DNA from: Limnohabitans sp. Rim47
Lineage (GTDB): Bacteria > Pseudomonadota > Gammaproteobacteria > Burkholderiales > Burkholderiaceae_C
Assembly (NCBI RefSeq): GCF_001517545.1
Contig: NZ_FBYA01000003.1
Coordinates: forward strand, 253,509 to 317,508
Reading direction: 5' to 3'
DNA length: 64,000 bases
The position numbers and the translations under genes were made by a program. Every line of letters begins with the position of its first letter. Positions within the stretch are counted from its first letter, which is position 1. The notes beneath the pieces are model-generated. The model was given only the letters and a program-made list of their open reading frames with translations, ran no database searches and was not told the origin of the DNA. This document shows positions 8,387 to 17,833 of the stretch, one piece after another.

Positions 8387-9367
8387 ATGAGTAAACCCAA
8401 ACAACACCCGATCACGCCACTGGCTGTCGATCTGGAGCCCGGTCTGGTGGTGGCCACTTACGGTCGGCATTGTCTGGTGGAGACACCCGAAGGCAGGCGC
8501 CTGATTTGTCACCCTCGTGGCAAGAAGAACCAAGTGGTGGTGGGCGACCAAGTCCTGTGGCAAATTGCGGGTGACGAAGGCAGCATCGAAAAGCTGCAAG
8601 ACCGTCGTAATCTGTTTTACCGCCAAGATGAAATTCGTACCAAATCTTTTGCGGCCAACTTGGACCGTGTGCTGATCTTGATCGCTGCCGATCCAGAGTA
8701 TTCGGAAAGCCAACTGTCGCGGGCCTTGGTGGCCGCTGAGGCCGAGCGCATCACGCCCATCATTGCGCTCAACAAAAGCGATCTGGCGCAGCCCTTTGCC
8801 CAAGCCTGGGAACGCTTGGCCCCTTACCGCGCCATGGGTTACAAGGTGATGCCCATCAGCCTGAGCCCGCGCAGCCCAGTGGCCGATGACGGTGTGCAGG
8901 CTTTGTGCGCACTTTTACAAGGTCTGACGACCTTGGTGCTGGGGCCATCCGGCAGTGGCAAAAGTACACTCATCAACCGCTTGGTGCCCGATGCGCAGGT
9001 GGAAACGGGTGAAATCTCGCTGGCACTCAATTCGGGCAAGCACACCACCACCAGCACGCGCTGGTACTGGGTGCCCGCACTCGACACACCCAACGCAGCA
9101 CATGCCGCCAGAACGGCTTTGATCGATTCACCCGGATTTCAGGAATTTGGCTTGCACCACATCGAGCCGACCCGACTGGCCGACTGCATGCCCGATTTAC
9201 GCGCCCATGTGGGAGGCTGCAAGTTTTACAACTGCACGCACTTGCATGAGCCCGGTTGCGCCGTGCTCGCACAGGTTGAAAACGAAGAGCAAAACGGCAC
9301 CATCAGCGTCCGGCGTCACCGCATCTATGCGCAGTTGTTTGACGAGTTGAGCCAACAGCGCTGGTGA
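8387..9367 (+). CDS. rsgA: Ribosome small subunit-dependent GTPase RsgA
   Basis: A circularly permuted GTPase that checks late 30S assembly. Seen in order: OB-fold N-domain (residues 1-85), G4 NKSD at 129-132, G1 GPSGSGKST at 186-194, then the zinc knuckle C-x-H-x-C set around CMPDLRAHVGGCKFYNCTHLHEPGC. Length 326 is normal. It ends the three-gene operon with the protease and pterin dehydratase genes and converges on the CobD-like gene with only 10 bases between stops. Confidence 0.95.
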   Translation: MSKPKQHPITPLAVDLEPGLVVATYGRHCLVETPEGRRLICHPRGKKNQVVVGDQVLWQIAGDEGSIEKLQDRRNLFYRQDEIRTKSFAANLDRVLILIAADPEYSESQLSRALVAAEAERITPIIALNKSDLAQPFAQAWERLAPYRAMGYKVMPISLSPRSPVADDGVQALCALLQGLTTLVLGPSGSGKSTLINRLVPDAQVETGEISLALNSGKHTTTSTRWYWVPALDTPNAAHAARTALIDSPGFQEFGLHHIEPTRLADCMPDLRAHVGGCKFYNCTHLHEPGCAVLAQVENEEQNGTISVRRHRIYAQLFDELSQQRW

Positions 9368-9377
9368 AGACGCTGGG

Positions 9378-10346
9378 TCACCCCACCAGATTGGCCATGG
9401 TGAGCAAGGCCACCAGCACCAACCACATGATCACTGTGCGCCAGACCAAGCCGACCACTTGGGCAAAGTGAGCCACCTCGGGCGTTCGGCCAGGGGTGCT
9501 GTTCCCGCCTGAGGTGTTGTCGCTTTCTTCGTCTTCATTACTCGCTTGCAAGGGCGCTCCGCCGAGGCGGATGTTGATGGCGCCCGCTGTCGCAGCCAGG
9601 ATCACCCCATCGTTGTCGTCTGGAAAGTTTTGTGCGTGGTTGCGCCAGCCGTCCATGGCATCTTCAAAGCTGCCCACAATCGCAAAACCCATGGCAGTCA
9701 TGCGCGAAGGCAGCCAATCCATGGCCTGCCATGCCCGCGAGGCCACGGATTGCAGCGCCTCACTCATCACGGAGCCGTCGTCTTCTGTGGGTTTTTGCCA
9801 GCGGCGTTGCGCCAACTCGGTCAGGCGATACACCACGGCACCGACAGGCCCCAAGCCAATGATGGACAGTGCTGCATACCAAAAGAAAACACCAAACACG
9901 TGCCTGTGCGCAGCGATCATGGAGTATTCGATGACATGACGCACGATTTCGCTGCGCGGTATTTGGCCGACTTGCACTTGTTGCCACTCGGCTAGCAGTT
10001 CGCGGGCTTGGGTTTCATTGCCGTCCTCCAGGGCTTCGCGGATGGCCGTGAAGTGGTGGCTGAACTGCCTGAACCCCAAGGTGAGATAAAGCAGTGCGAC
10101 ATGCCAGATCACGGCAAACAACCAGCCCAATCCCCATTCAAGCGACCAGTTCACCAGCATCGCCACAAGCGCCGGGCCAATCACCGTGATGCCCCAAGTG
10201 ATCCAGGCCTGGTGACGCACCCCTGCGTCAAATGTGCGGGCCACCCAGGCGACCCAGCGTTCCACGGTGGTGTAGATCACATTGACGGCATTGAGTGGGC
10301 GCGCTTGCTCCAGTACCAAAGCCAACAGGATTGCAAAAAAACTCAT
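9378..10346 (-). CDS. CobD/CbiB-family membrane protein
   Basis: 322 residues with an N-terminal FAILLALVLEQARPL segment, several hydrophobic stretches (about 50-75, 145-170, 300-322) and the late NDGVILAATAGAINIRLGGAPL segment shared with CbiB/CobD adenosylcobinamide-phosphate synthases. No other cobalamin gene lies nearby and the protein has diverged, so cobalamin synthesis is uncertain; many Burkholderiales carry this stand-alone version. It is seven bases downstream of the Nudix gene. Confidence 0.7.
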   Translation of the reverse strand: MSFFAILLALVLEQARPLNAVNVIYTTVERWVAWVARTFDAGVRHQAWITWGITVIGPALVAMLVNWSLEWGLGWLFAVIWHVALLYLTLGFRQFSHHFTAIREALEDGNETQARELLAEWQQVQVGQIPRSEIVRHVIEYSMIAAHRHVFGVFFWYAALSIIGLGPVGAVVYRLTELAQRRWQKPTEDDGSVMSEALQSVASRAWQAMDWLPSRMTAMGFAIVGSFEDAMDGWRNHAQNFPDDNDGVILAATAGAINIRLGGAPLQASNEDEESDNTSGGNSTPGRTPEVAHFAQVVGLVWRTVIMWLVLVALLTMANLVG

Positions 10347-10353
10347 GGCATTC

Positions 10354-11079
10354 TCATTCCACTGGGTTAACCACTAAGAATCGATAGAAGTTACGAAGCA
10401 TAGCGGCTGTAGCACCCCAAATGAAGCGCTCGACAAGGTCGATCTGACCATCTGCTGCACACCGTGGTTCTTGGTAGGGCATTGAAAACCATTGCCTGCG
10501 GGCACCTTGCCATTCAAAGGTATGGCGACGGTGGTGTGCCGGATTCATCAAGAAAGCCAAGGGCACCTCAAAAATATCCTGTACTTCGTCTGCGTTGGGT
10601 GCTGGCTCAAATTCGGGGGACACCAAAGCAATGACGGGGGTGACCCAAAAAGCAGTTCCGGTCACATAAACCGGCAATTCGCCAATGACCTGAACATGCT
10701 TGGGGTGCAGGCCCACTTCTTCGTGGGCTTCGCGCAGCGCGGTCGCATGTCGGCTGGTGTCTTGCGGATCGACTTTGCCGCCCGGAAAAGCGATCTGCCC
10801 TGAGTGCGTCGACATGTGGTGGGCCCGTTGGGTGAGCAAAACCGTGGATTCCGAGAATTCAGGCCCACGCAGCACGATGGGCACCAAAACCGCTGCATGG
10901 GCGGGCGATCTGTCGGTGAAAGAAGTTTCCCGTTCGACTTCAGGCTGCCAGATGGGGGGCTGCGCGAAGCGGGCTTTCAGTGCGGCAGGCAACAAGTGCG
11001 CAGACGGCACCGCTGGCATATCGTGATCGATGCGCCAAATCGGAACATTGCGGGGGTCAAAAGACAAAGGTTTTGGCAC
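10354..11079 (-). CDS. CoA pyrophosphatase-type Nudix hydrolase
   Basis: 241 residues. The CoA-specific UPF0035 signature is seen as LLTQRAHHMSTHSGQIAFPGGKVDP, followed by the Nudix helix ALREAHEEVGL. The first Nudix glutamate is replaced by aspartate (PQD), which is usual in this subfamily. The enzyme splits CoA or acyl-CoA into 3',5'-ADP and (acyl-)phosphopantetheine. Cotranscribed with the CobD-like gene. Confidence 0.85.
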   Translation of the reverse strand: MPKPLSFDPRNVPIWRIDHDMPAVPSAHLLPAALKARFAQPPIWQPEVERETSFTDRSPAHAAVLVPIVLRGPEFSESTVLLTQRAHHMSTHSGQIAFPGGKVDPQDTSRHATALREAHEEVGLHPKHVQVIGELPVYVTGTAFWVTPVIALVSPEFEPAPNADEVQDIFEVPLAFLMNPAHHRRHTFEWQGARRQWFSMPYQEPRCAADGQIDLVERFIWGATAAMLRNFYRFLVVNPVE

Positions 11080-11117
11080 AGGCTGTATTTATAACCGACA
11101 GGGAAACGGCCAGCTTT

Positions 11118-11155
11118 AAAATAGCTGACGCTGCACTTTTTAGCAGCGCTATTTT
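11118..11155 (+). promoter_or_regulatory. Interrupted hairpin with T tail in the NYN gene leader
   Basis: AAAATAGC-(TGAC)-GCTGC pairs with GCAGC-GCTATTTT around a seven/eight-base loop, ending in TATTTTTA. It lies 20-58 bases upstream of the NYN start and could be a leaky terminator or attenuator in its leader, or the terminator of a short leader RNA. Confidence 0.45.
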
Positions 11156-11175
11156 TATTGATTTAGGTTGACACC

Positions 11176-12114
11176 ATGAAGCGTGATTATTTTTCTCCTG
11201 GCACCTCATCCGATCGCCGTTTTGGCGAACACCGCTCCGGCACCTGCATGGCGCTGATCGATGGCCGGTTCCTGATCTGGATGGCGCAACAAGGCGCTGT
11301 GGGTGCCACGGGCGAGTCGGTGAATCGCCAAGGCTTGCTCAGCTTGCTGTCGCAAGCACTTTTGCATGCCGGACTCGATGTCGACTTGCGCCGTATTTAT
11401 TGGTACAGCGACCGATCGGATGGTTTGATCATCGACGACCAGATCGTGCGCCTGGTGCAAACCCACGATGCCGACGGCGGCGCTTCCTTGCTCCGTTCCT
11501 TGGGCCATGACCTCAAGCAACTGGCTGAGCACCATGCCTGTGACCATGTGTTGGTGGCCAGCGACGATGAGCGGTTTTTGGCCACCATCGACGAAGCCCA
11601 GTTGAGCGGTGTGAGCGTGCATCTGCTGGCCGATGAATCGGCGCGCAACATGCCCCAAATGGTGCGCACCGATCCGGGTTGGGCCCGCTTGTTGGCCCAA
11701 GGTGACCGCCGTGTGGTGGTCAACTCGCAAGCCCTGGCCGACATGCTGCAAGGCAAACTGCCCACAGGCATGGGCTTGGCACTGGAAGATGTCGAAGAGC
11801 TGCGCAAGTCGATGCATGAAGTCATCACCGCTTGGTGGGCCGATGAGCCTGAAGACCTGCGTGAAGACCTGCGCGATGCGCTGCAGATCAGCCGAGGCAT
11901 TCCGCAAGAAGTGGACCGCCAACTCTTGCTGCGCATGCGCCAGCGCCTGGCCCGCGCCTTGAGCTTGCCGGAGAAAAAGATGTTGCGTGAAACACTGCGT
12001 TCGGTGGTGGCTGAACCCTCCGTGCCCTCTTCAGCTGCCGCTGGATCGCCATCTGGATCGACGCCTGCAACGATATTGCCAGGCCCCGACTTTCCCCCTG
12101 ACAGTGACGCGTAA
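11176..12114 (+). CDS. NYN (PIN-like) domain protein, putative RNase
   Basis: 312 residues. The first 170 read as a NYN/LabA-type fold: MALIDGRFL (first acidic strand), YWYSDRSDG, DADGGASLL and HVLVASDDERF followed by GVSVHLLADE. NYN domains are Mg-dependent nucleases or nuclease-like RNA binders. The rest is helical and charged (about 190-275) and ends in a Ser/Pro/Gly-rich tail. Assignment is by motif pattern only; the target RNA and whether it is catalytic are not known. It is monocistronic, between a hairpin leader and a strong terminator. Confidence 0.65.
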   Translation: MKRDYFSPGTSSDRRFGEHRSGTCMALIDGRFLIWMAQQGAVGATGESVNRQGLLSLLSQALLHAGLDVDLRRIYWYSDRSDGLIIDDQIVRLVQTHDADGGASLLRSLGHDLKQLAEHHACDHVLVASDDERFLATIDEAQLSGVSVHLLADESARNMPQMVRTDPGWARLLAQGDRRVVVNSQALADMLQGKLPTGMGLALEDVEELRKSMHEVITAWWADEPEDLREDLRDALQISRGIPQEVDRQLLLRMRQRLARALSLPEKKMLRETLRSVVAEPSVPSSAAAGSPSGSTPATILPGPDFPPDSDA

Positions 12115-12153
12115 ATCAACGCTGCGGGCCGCAGGGTCTGCCGCACCCAAGCA

Positions 12154-12187
12154 AAAAAGCCCTGACTCGCGAAAGTCAGGGCTTTTT
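12154..12187. terminator. Bidirectional intrinsic terminator between the NYN gene and fbp
   Basis: AAAAAGCCCTGACT, loop CGCGAA, AGTCAGGGCTTTTT: a 14-bp perfect stem with A and T runs on both sides, located between two convergent genes. Confidence 0.9.
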
Positions 12188-12281
12188 GTTGGGGGTACTG
12201 AGCAGGTGAAAGCCTAGCCCCTATTTTTGTTTTGACGCAGTCGCACTCAAAAAGGGCGTGGCATCGGCTGTTCGCTGCACC

Positions 12282-13289
12282 TTAGGGTTTGGCGTGGTAC
12301 CGCGTCAATCGCTCGACTTCATTTTTGGAGCCCAGCACCACGCTCACGCGTTCGTGCAGTTGGCTGGGTAGCAAGTCGAGAATGCGTTCCTTGCCGTTGG
12401 TGGATGCGCCTCCTGCTTGCTCAATCAGCCAGCTCATGGGGTTGGCTTCGTACAGCAGGCGCAGTTTGCCGGGCTTGTGCGGTTCGCGTTTGTCCCAGGG
12501 GTACATGAACACGCCGCCACGGGTCAGGATGCGGTGCACATCGGCCACCATGCTGGCGATCCAGCGCATGTTGAAGTCTTTGCCGCGCGGACCTTCTTTG
12601 CCTTGCAGGCATTCGTCAATGTAGCGGCGCACGGGCTCGTCCCAATGGCGCATGTTGCTCATGTTGATGGCGAACTCTTTGGTGTCGGCGGGCACTTGCA
12701 CGTTTTCCTGTGTCAGTACGAAGGAGCCTTGTTCGCGGTCCAGCGTGAACATGGCCACGCCATCGCCCACAGTGAGCACCAGAGTGGTTTGTGGGCCATA
12801 GACGCAGTAGCCTGCAGCCACTTGCTGCTTGCCTGGCTGCAGGAAGTCCTGTTCCGTCACGCCTTGGCTTCCTTCGGCTTTTTTGAGCACGCTGAAGATG
12901 GTGCCGATGCTGACGTTGACGTCGATGTTGGACGAGCCGTCCAGGGGGTCAAATAGCAAAAGGTATTCGCCTTGCGGGTAGCGGTTGGGCACCAGGTAAA
13001 TGCTGTCCATTTCTTCGGAGGCCATGGCCGCGAGGTGCCCGCCCCATTCGTTGGCTTCGAGCAGCACTTCGTTGGCGATGATGTCCAGTTTCTTTTGCAC
13101 CTCGCCTTGCACGTTTTCGCTTTCGGCACTGCCCAAAACACCGCCCAAAGCGCCTTTGTTAACGGCGTGGCTGATGCTTTTGCAGGCGCGAGCGACCACT
13201 TCGAGCAACAAGCGCAGGTCAGCCGGGATGTGGCCTTTGTCGCGTTGTTGCTCCACCAAGTAGCGGGATAGGGAGACTTTGCTGCTCAT
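12282..13289 (-). CDS. fbp: Fructose-1,6-bisphosphatase, class I
   Basis: Hydrolyses fructose-1,6-bisphosphate in gluconeogenesis. The metal site FDPLDGSSNIDVN and preceding EEMD are seen, and about 335 residues is the normal length. Two ATGs are close together; GAGGA lies directly against the first (13295) but six bases before the second (13289), so MSSKVSLSRYL is the better start. It lies about 30 bases downstream of pepN on the same strand. Confidence 0.95.
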   Translation of the reverse strand: MSSKVSLSRYLVEQQRDKGHIPADLRLLLEVVARACKSISHAVNKGALGGVLGSAESENVQGEVQKKLDIIANEVLLEANEWGGHLAAMASEEMDSIYLVPNRYPQGEYLLLFDPLDGSSNIDVNVSIGTIFSVLKKAEGSQGVTEQDFLQPGKQQVAAGYCVYGPQTTLVLTVGDGVAMFTLDREQGSFVLTQENVQVPADTKEFAINMSNMRHWDEPVRRYIDECLQGKEGPRGKDFNMRWIASMVADVHRILTRGGVFMYPWDKREPHKPGKLRLLYEANPMSWLIEQAGGASTNGKERILDLLPSQLHERVSVVLGSKNEVERLTRYHAKP

Positions 13290-13325
13290 GTTCATTCCTC
13301 GGGTTCAGTGGGCTGTCGGATGCAG

Positions 13326-16049
13326 TCAGTGGCTACTCAGGGCGCGGCTGATCACCTCGCGCACATCGTTGGAGAGGTCGGCTTTGGCCGCCACACGCTC
13401 GATCGCCACGCGGGCGGCGCTGCGGTAGGGCTCGGCCAGTCGGCTCCAGCGGTCCATGGCGCGGGCCAGGCGGGCGGCCACTTGCGGGTTGATGGCATCC
13501 AAAGCGAGCACTTGTTCGCTCCAGTACACATAACCTGCTGCATCGGCACGGTGGAAACCGGCGGGGTTGGCGCTGCAATAGCTGAAGATCAAACTGCGTG
13601 CGCGGTTGGGGTTGCGCAGGCTGAAGTCGGCGTGCTGCATGAGCTGGCGCACGCGGGGCAAAACATCGCCAGCGCGATCGGGTGCTCCGGCTTGCAAGGC
13701 AAACCACTTGTCGATCACCAAAGCTTCGTGCTGGAACAGCTTGTGGAATAAGGCCAAGGCGTCTTGCGCCAAGACATTGCCGCTGACCACCAACGCCGAC
13801 AAGGCGTTGAAGCGGTCGGTCATGTTGCTGGCGTCCTTGAACTGCTGGTATACACGGCCGGGTGTGACGGCGTCACCGCTGTGCACGGCTGCCACGCACA
13901 GCATGCCCATGGACAGCCCGGCCAATGCGCGGCGACCACTCGACTGGGCATCGGGTGAGTAAGCGCCGTTGTTCTTGTGTGCGTCCCAAGCCCATTGCCA
14001 GTCGGCTTGCAAGGCCGTGGCCAATTGCAGGCGCATGTTCTCGCGCAGGGCGTGCACGCGTTGCGGGTCCACGACGTCCAGCTGGTCGGCGATGTAGTTC
14101 TCTGACGGCAGTGTGAGCGCCAGGTCTTTGAACGCAGCATCCAGTGTGGGGTGGCGCAGCACGTTGCGCAAGGCCGCGACCAGGGCTTCGGACAGCACAG
14201 GCTGACCCGTCAGGTCCTTGTTCTGCTGGATGGCATCGGTGGCGCTTTGCAGCATCAGGCGTTGACCAGCTTCCCATTGGTTGAAGGGGTCGTTGTCATG
14301 GGCCAGCAAGATCAGCAGATCGGCCGCCGACAAGCCGTCTTCCAGCACCACGGGGGCACTGAAACCGCGCAGCAGCGAGGGCACAGGTTCGCTGTCAATG
14401 TTGACAAAGCTGTAGCTGGCGCTGGCTTCGGTCAGCACCAAGGTCTGCTGCAGCACCACATCAGCTGCACCGGCCATTTGCAAGGGCAGGGCCTGACCAT
14501 CGCGGCTGAGCAGGCCCAGCGTGACCGGGACGACGAAGGGCGCTTTGCGGTCTTGGTCTGGCGTGGCGTGGCAACTTTGACTGAGGGTGAGCGTGTAAGT
14601 GCGCTCGGCAGCGTTGTAGGCCCCTGAGGCCTGAAGGCGTGGCGTGCCCGCTTGGCTGTACCAGTGTTTGAACGCGGCCAGATGCAGCGCCAGTGCCGAG
14701 CCGGGGTTGGCATCGGCAATGGCTTGCGCAAAGTCATCACAAGTCACAGCTTGGCCATCGTGGCGCTCAAAGTAGAGCTTCATGCCTTTGGCAAAGCCGT
14801 CGCGCCCTAGGCTGTCAATGGGCGTGGCCACCAAGGTCTGCATCATGCGAACGACTTCAGAGCCCTTTTCGTAGATGGTGACGGTGTAGAAGTTGTTGAT
14901 TTCCACATAGCTGTCAGGGCGCACTGGGTGGGCCATGGGACCGGCGTCTTCGGCAAATTGCACGGTGCGAAGCACGCGCACGTCTTCGATGCGCTTGACG
15001 GCGCGGGCGCTGGTGTCGCCGGCCATGTCCTGGCTGAATTCCTGGTCGCGGAAAACCGTGAGGCCCTCTTTGAGTGACAGCTGGAACCAGTCGCGGCAGG
15101 TGATGCGGTTGCCCGTCCAGTTGTGGAAATACTCGTGGCCCACCACGCTTTCGATGTTGCCGAAATCCATGTCGGTAGCGGTGGCCGGATTCGCCAACAC
15201 GTACTTGGTGTTGAAGATGTTCAGGCCCTTGTTCTCCATCGCGCCCATGTTGAAGTCGCTGGTGGCGACGATCATGAAGCGTTCCAGGTCCAGCGGCAAA
15301 CCAAAACGGGCTTCGTCCCAGGCCACGCTGGCCATGAGCGAGTTCATGGCGTGTTCGGTTTTGTCCAAGTCGCCGGGGCGCACAAAGACCTGCAAGAGGT
15401 GCTCGGTGCCGCTGCGGCTGATGATGCGCTGTTCGCGTGCGACCAGTTGGCCCGCCACCAGTGCGAACAAATAGCAAGGCTTTTTGTGCGGGTCGACCCA
15501 CTTGGCAAAGTGGCGTCCGTCGTCCAATGTGCCTTGCTCAAGCAAGTTGCCGTTGGACAGCAGCACCGGGTATTTGGCCTTGTCGGCACGCAAAGTGACG
15601 GTGTAGCTGGCCATCACATCGGGGCGGTCCAGAAAGTAGGTGATGCGCCGAAACCCCTCGGCCTCGCACTGCGTGAAGAACGAGTCGTTGCTGACGTACA
15701 AACCCATCAGTTGGGTGTTTTTCTCGGGGTTGCAGGTGGTGAAGATTTCCAGATCGAAGCCCTCTTGGCCTCCATCTTCCAAGCTCGGCAGGTTTTCCAG
15801 CACCAGCTGGCCACCGTCCATCTTGAACGAAGTGCCCGCGCCATTCACCAGCACGCGTGCCAGGTTCAGGTCTTCGCCGTCCAGGCGCAGCGGCTGGGCC
15901 GCCACATCCGGGTTGCGGCGCAAGCGCATTTTGTTCAGTACGCGGGTCTTGGCCGGGTCGAGGTCGAACGTCAGATCGACCGTGTCGATCCAGAAAGCCG
16001 GTGCGGCATAAGCCTCCCGGTGAATCGCGGTGGGTTGTCCTTCACGCAT
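13326..16049 (-). CDS. pepN: Aminopeptidase N (M1 zinc metallopeptidase)
   Basis: 907 residues. Seen: substrate-binding GAMENKGLNIFN, zinc motif HEYFHNW with the downstream glutamate in LKEGLTVFRDQEF, and the DUF3458 C-terminal part. The enzyme removes N-terminal residues from peptides in the cytoplasm. The start is an ATG at 16049; a GTG codon directly before it is also open. It lies 33 bases downstream of prfB and about 30 upstream of fbp, suggesting one transcript. Confidence 0.95.
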   Translation of the reverse strand: MREGQPTAIHREAYAAPAFWIDTVDLTFDLDPAKTRVLNKMRLRRNPDVAAQPLRLDGEDLNLARVLVNGAGTSFKMDGGQLVLENLPSLEDGGQEGFDLEIFTTCNPEKNTQLMGLYVSNDSFFTQCEAEGFRRITYFLDRPDVMASYTVTLRADKAKYPVLLSNGNLLEQGTLDDGRHFAKWVDPHKKPCYLFALVAGQLVAREQRIISRSGTEHLLQVFVRPGDLDKTEHAMNSLMASVAWDEARFGLPLDLERFMIVATSDFNMGAMENKGLNIFNTKYVLANPATATDMDFGNIESVVGHEYFHNWTGNRITCRDWFQLSLKEGLTVFRDQEFSQDMAGDTSARAVKRIEDVRVLRTVQFAEDAGPMAHPVRPDSYVEINNFYTVTIYEKGSEVVRMMQTLVATPIDSLGRDGFAKGMKLYFERHDGQAVTCDDFAQAIADANPGSALALHLAAFKHWYSQAGTPRLQASGAYNAAERTYTLTLSQSCHATPDQDRKAPFVVPVTLGLLSRDGQALPLQMAGAADVVLQQTLVLTEASASYSFVNIDSEPVPSLLRGFSAPVVLEDGLSAADLLILLAHDNDPFNQWEAGQRLMLQSATDAIQQNKDLTGQPVLSEALVAALRNVLRHPTLDAAFKDLALTLPSENYIADQLDVVDPQRVHALRENMRLQLATALQADWQWAWDAHKNNGAYSPDAQSSGRRALAGLSMGMLCVAAVHSGDAVTPGRVYQQFKDASNMTDRFNALSALVVSGNVLAQDALALFHKLFQHEALVIDKWFALQAGAPDRAGDVLPRVRQLMQHADFSLRNPNRARSLIFSYCSANPAGFHRADAAGYVYWSEQVLALDAINPQVAARLARAMDRWSRLAEPYRSAARVAIERVAAKADLSNDVREVISRALSSH

Positions 16050-16082
16050 CACTAACTCCGTTTTGGTTGAGGTCTGACCGGG

Positions 16083-17187
16083 TCAGAGGCCTTGTTTCAG
16101 TGAGGCTTCGATGAATGCATCCAGGTCGCCATCGAGCACTTTTTGGGTGGCCGAAATCTCGACGTTGGTGCGCAAATCCTTGATGCGGCTGTTGTCCAGC
16201 ACATAGCTGCGAATCTGGTGACCCCAGCCCACATCGGTCTTGGTGTCTTCCAGCTTTTGCTGCTCTTCCATGCGCTTGCGCATTTCAAAGTCGTACAGGC
16301 GCGAACGCAAGCGTTGCCATGCCACGTCGCGGTTGCTGTGCTGGCTTCGGCCGTCTTGGCACTGCACCACGATGCCGGTGGGGATGTGCGTCAATCGCAC
16401 CGCCGAGTCGGTTTTGTTGATGTGCTGACCACCCGCACCGCTGGCACGGAAAGTGTCGGTACGCACGTCAGACGGGTTGATGTTGATCTCGATTGAGTCG
16501 TCGATTTCGGGATACACAAACAGCGAAGCGAACGAGGTGTGGCGGCCGCCCGACGAGTCGAATGGGCTTTTGCGCACCAAGCGGTGCACGCCGGTTTCTG
16601 TGCGCAGCAGGCCAAAGGCATATTCGCCCTCAATCTTGATGGTCGCGCCTTTGATGCCCGCGGTGTCGCCCGGTGTTTCGTCTTCCACGGTGGCTTTGAA
16701 GCCTTTGCGCTCGGCGTATTTGACGTACTGGCGCAGCAGCATGCTGGCCCAGTCGCAGGCTTCGGTGCCGCCTGCGCCTGCCTGGATGTCGACAAAGCAG
16801 TTCAGCGGGTCGGCCTCGTGGCGGAACATGCGGCGGAATTCGAGGTCTTCGACCAAGCTGGCCAATTTGGCGGTTTCTGCCTCAATGGTCTTCAAGCCAT
16901 CCTCATCGCCTTCTTCCTTGCTCATCTCGAAGAGTTCAAGGTTGTCGGCCAGCTCGCTGGTCAGGTTGGTGATGGTCACCACCACGCCATCCAAGGCTTT
17001 CTTTTCTTTGCCCAGCTCTTGGGCTTTTTTCGGGTCGTTCCAGACCGAGGGATCTTCGAGGGATGCGTTGACGGTTCTCAGCCGTTCAGATTTGGCATCG
17101 TAGTCAAAGATACCCCCGTAACTCGTGGGTACGAGCGGTCAGGTCTGTGAGGGATGCGCCGATTTGGTTGATGTGTTCTGCGTCCAT
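16083..17187 (-). CDS. prfB: Peptide chain release factor 2, with programmed +1 frameshift
   Basis: RF2 ends translation at UGA and UAA. The first frame starts at ATG 17187 (MDAEHINQIGASLTDL...) and reaches CTT TGA after 27 codons (TGA at 17106-17104). A GGGGG sits just upstream of the CTTTGA slippery site, the classical prfB arrangement; shifting +1 continues as DYDAKSERLRTVNASLEDP and runs to 16083, giving 367 residues. Motifs SPF (RKSPFDSSGG) and GGQ (GAGGQHINKTDS) are seen. The frameshift makes RF2 level control its own synthesis. An annotation that starts at the internal codon near 16994 would lose about 63 residues. Confidence 0.97.
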
Positions 17188-17258
17188 GGGGAATGTGTCC
17201 GGTTCGGTAAACCGGTCATTTTCTCATGAGTTGGTTGGGCAAGGCCTCGGGCAGTCGG

Positions 17259-17789
17259 TTAAAACTGCCGTCCGTAAGAGAACATCACTGCGGCGGTGCC
17301 CAAGAACTTGACCTGAAGCGAGTCGTGCTGGGTCAGTTTGTAGCCCACGGCCGGGATGATGGCTGGCGAGAACCCGTGGTAATTGAGGGGCACTTTGTTT
17401 TCATAAGGCGCCACGTAACCGTACATCAGGCCCCCCGTGACTTTGGCAAACAGTTGCGGCATGCCCAGCAAATTGTTGAACTGACGCCCGGCGTACACAT
17501 ACACCGAGGGTTGGCCGAAGGAGTTGCTGAAAAAGCTGATGCCGCACAAACGATCACCGGGCAATTGCTCGTCGATGGCGACCAGAACCACATTTTTGTG
17601 TTCAGGGTTGTTACTGAAGTGGTAGGTGTAAGGTGAAAACGTGAATTCGCCCCGGTGTGTGGGTTCGGGTGCACCTTTGACGGCCAACAGGTCGGGGCAA
17701 TAGCGCGTGGAGCTGTCTGCGTGTGCCAGTGAGAATAAGCCTGACAAGGCCACCGGCAGTATGAAACGCAGAATGTGTAAGGGGTGCAT
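17259..17789 (-). CDS. Small exported protein, probable outer-membrane beta-barrel
   Basis: 176 residues with a clear signal peptide (cleavage after SLAHA, about residue 24). The rest alternates short aromatic/hydrophobic strands with polar turns (for example FTFSPYTYHF, PSVYVYAGRQF, LMYGYVAPYE, SLQVKFLGTAAVMFSYGRQF) and ends in phenylalanine, the usual outer-membrane barrel signature. Size and pattern recall PagP-like or PagL-like lipid A enzymes, but I see no catalytic residues that settle it. Two cysteines (about 31 and 83) may pair. Confidence 0.5.
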   Translation of the reverse strand: MHPLHILRFILPVALSGLFSLAHADSSTRYCPDLLAVKGAPEPTHRGEFTFSPYTYHFSNNPEHKNVVLVAIDEQLPGDRLCGISFFSNSFGQPSVYVYAGRQFNNLLGMPQLFAKVTGGLMYGYVAPYENKVPLNYHGFSPAIIPAVGYKLTQHDSLQVKFLGTAAVMFSYGRQF

Positions 17790-17833
17790 GGCAAACGATG
17801 ATCAATATTAAAACGGTTTGATTCTAGGGCTTG

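Noticed and set aside
16083..17187. prfB as a frameshifted pseudogene
   Set aside because: The shift site is the conserved programmed one (G run, CTT TGA C) and both frames read as RF2.
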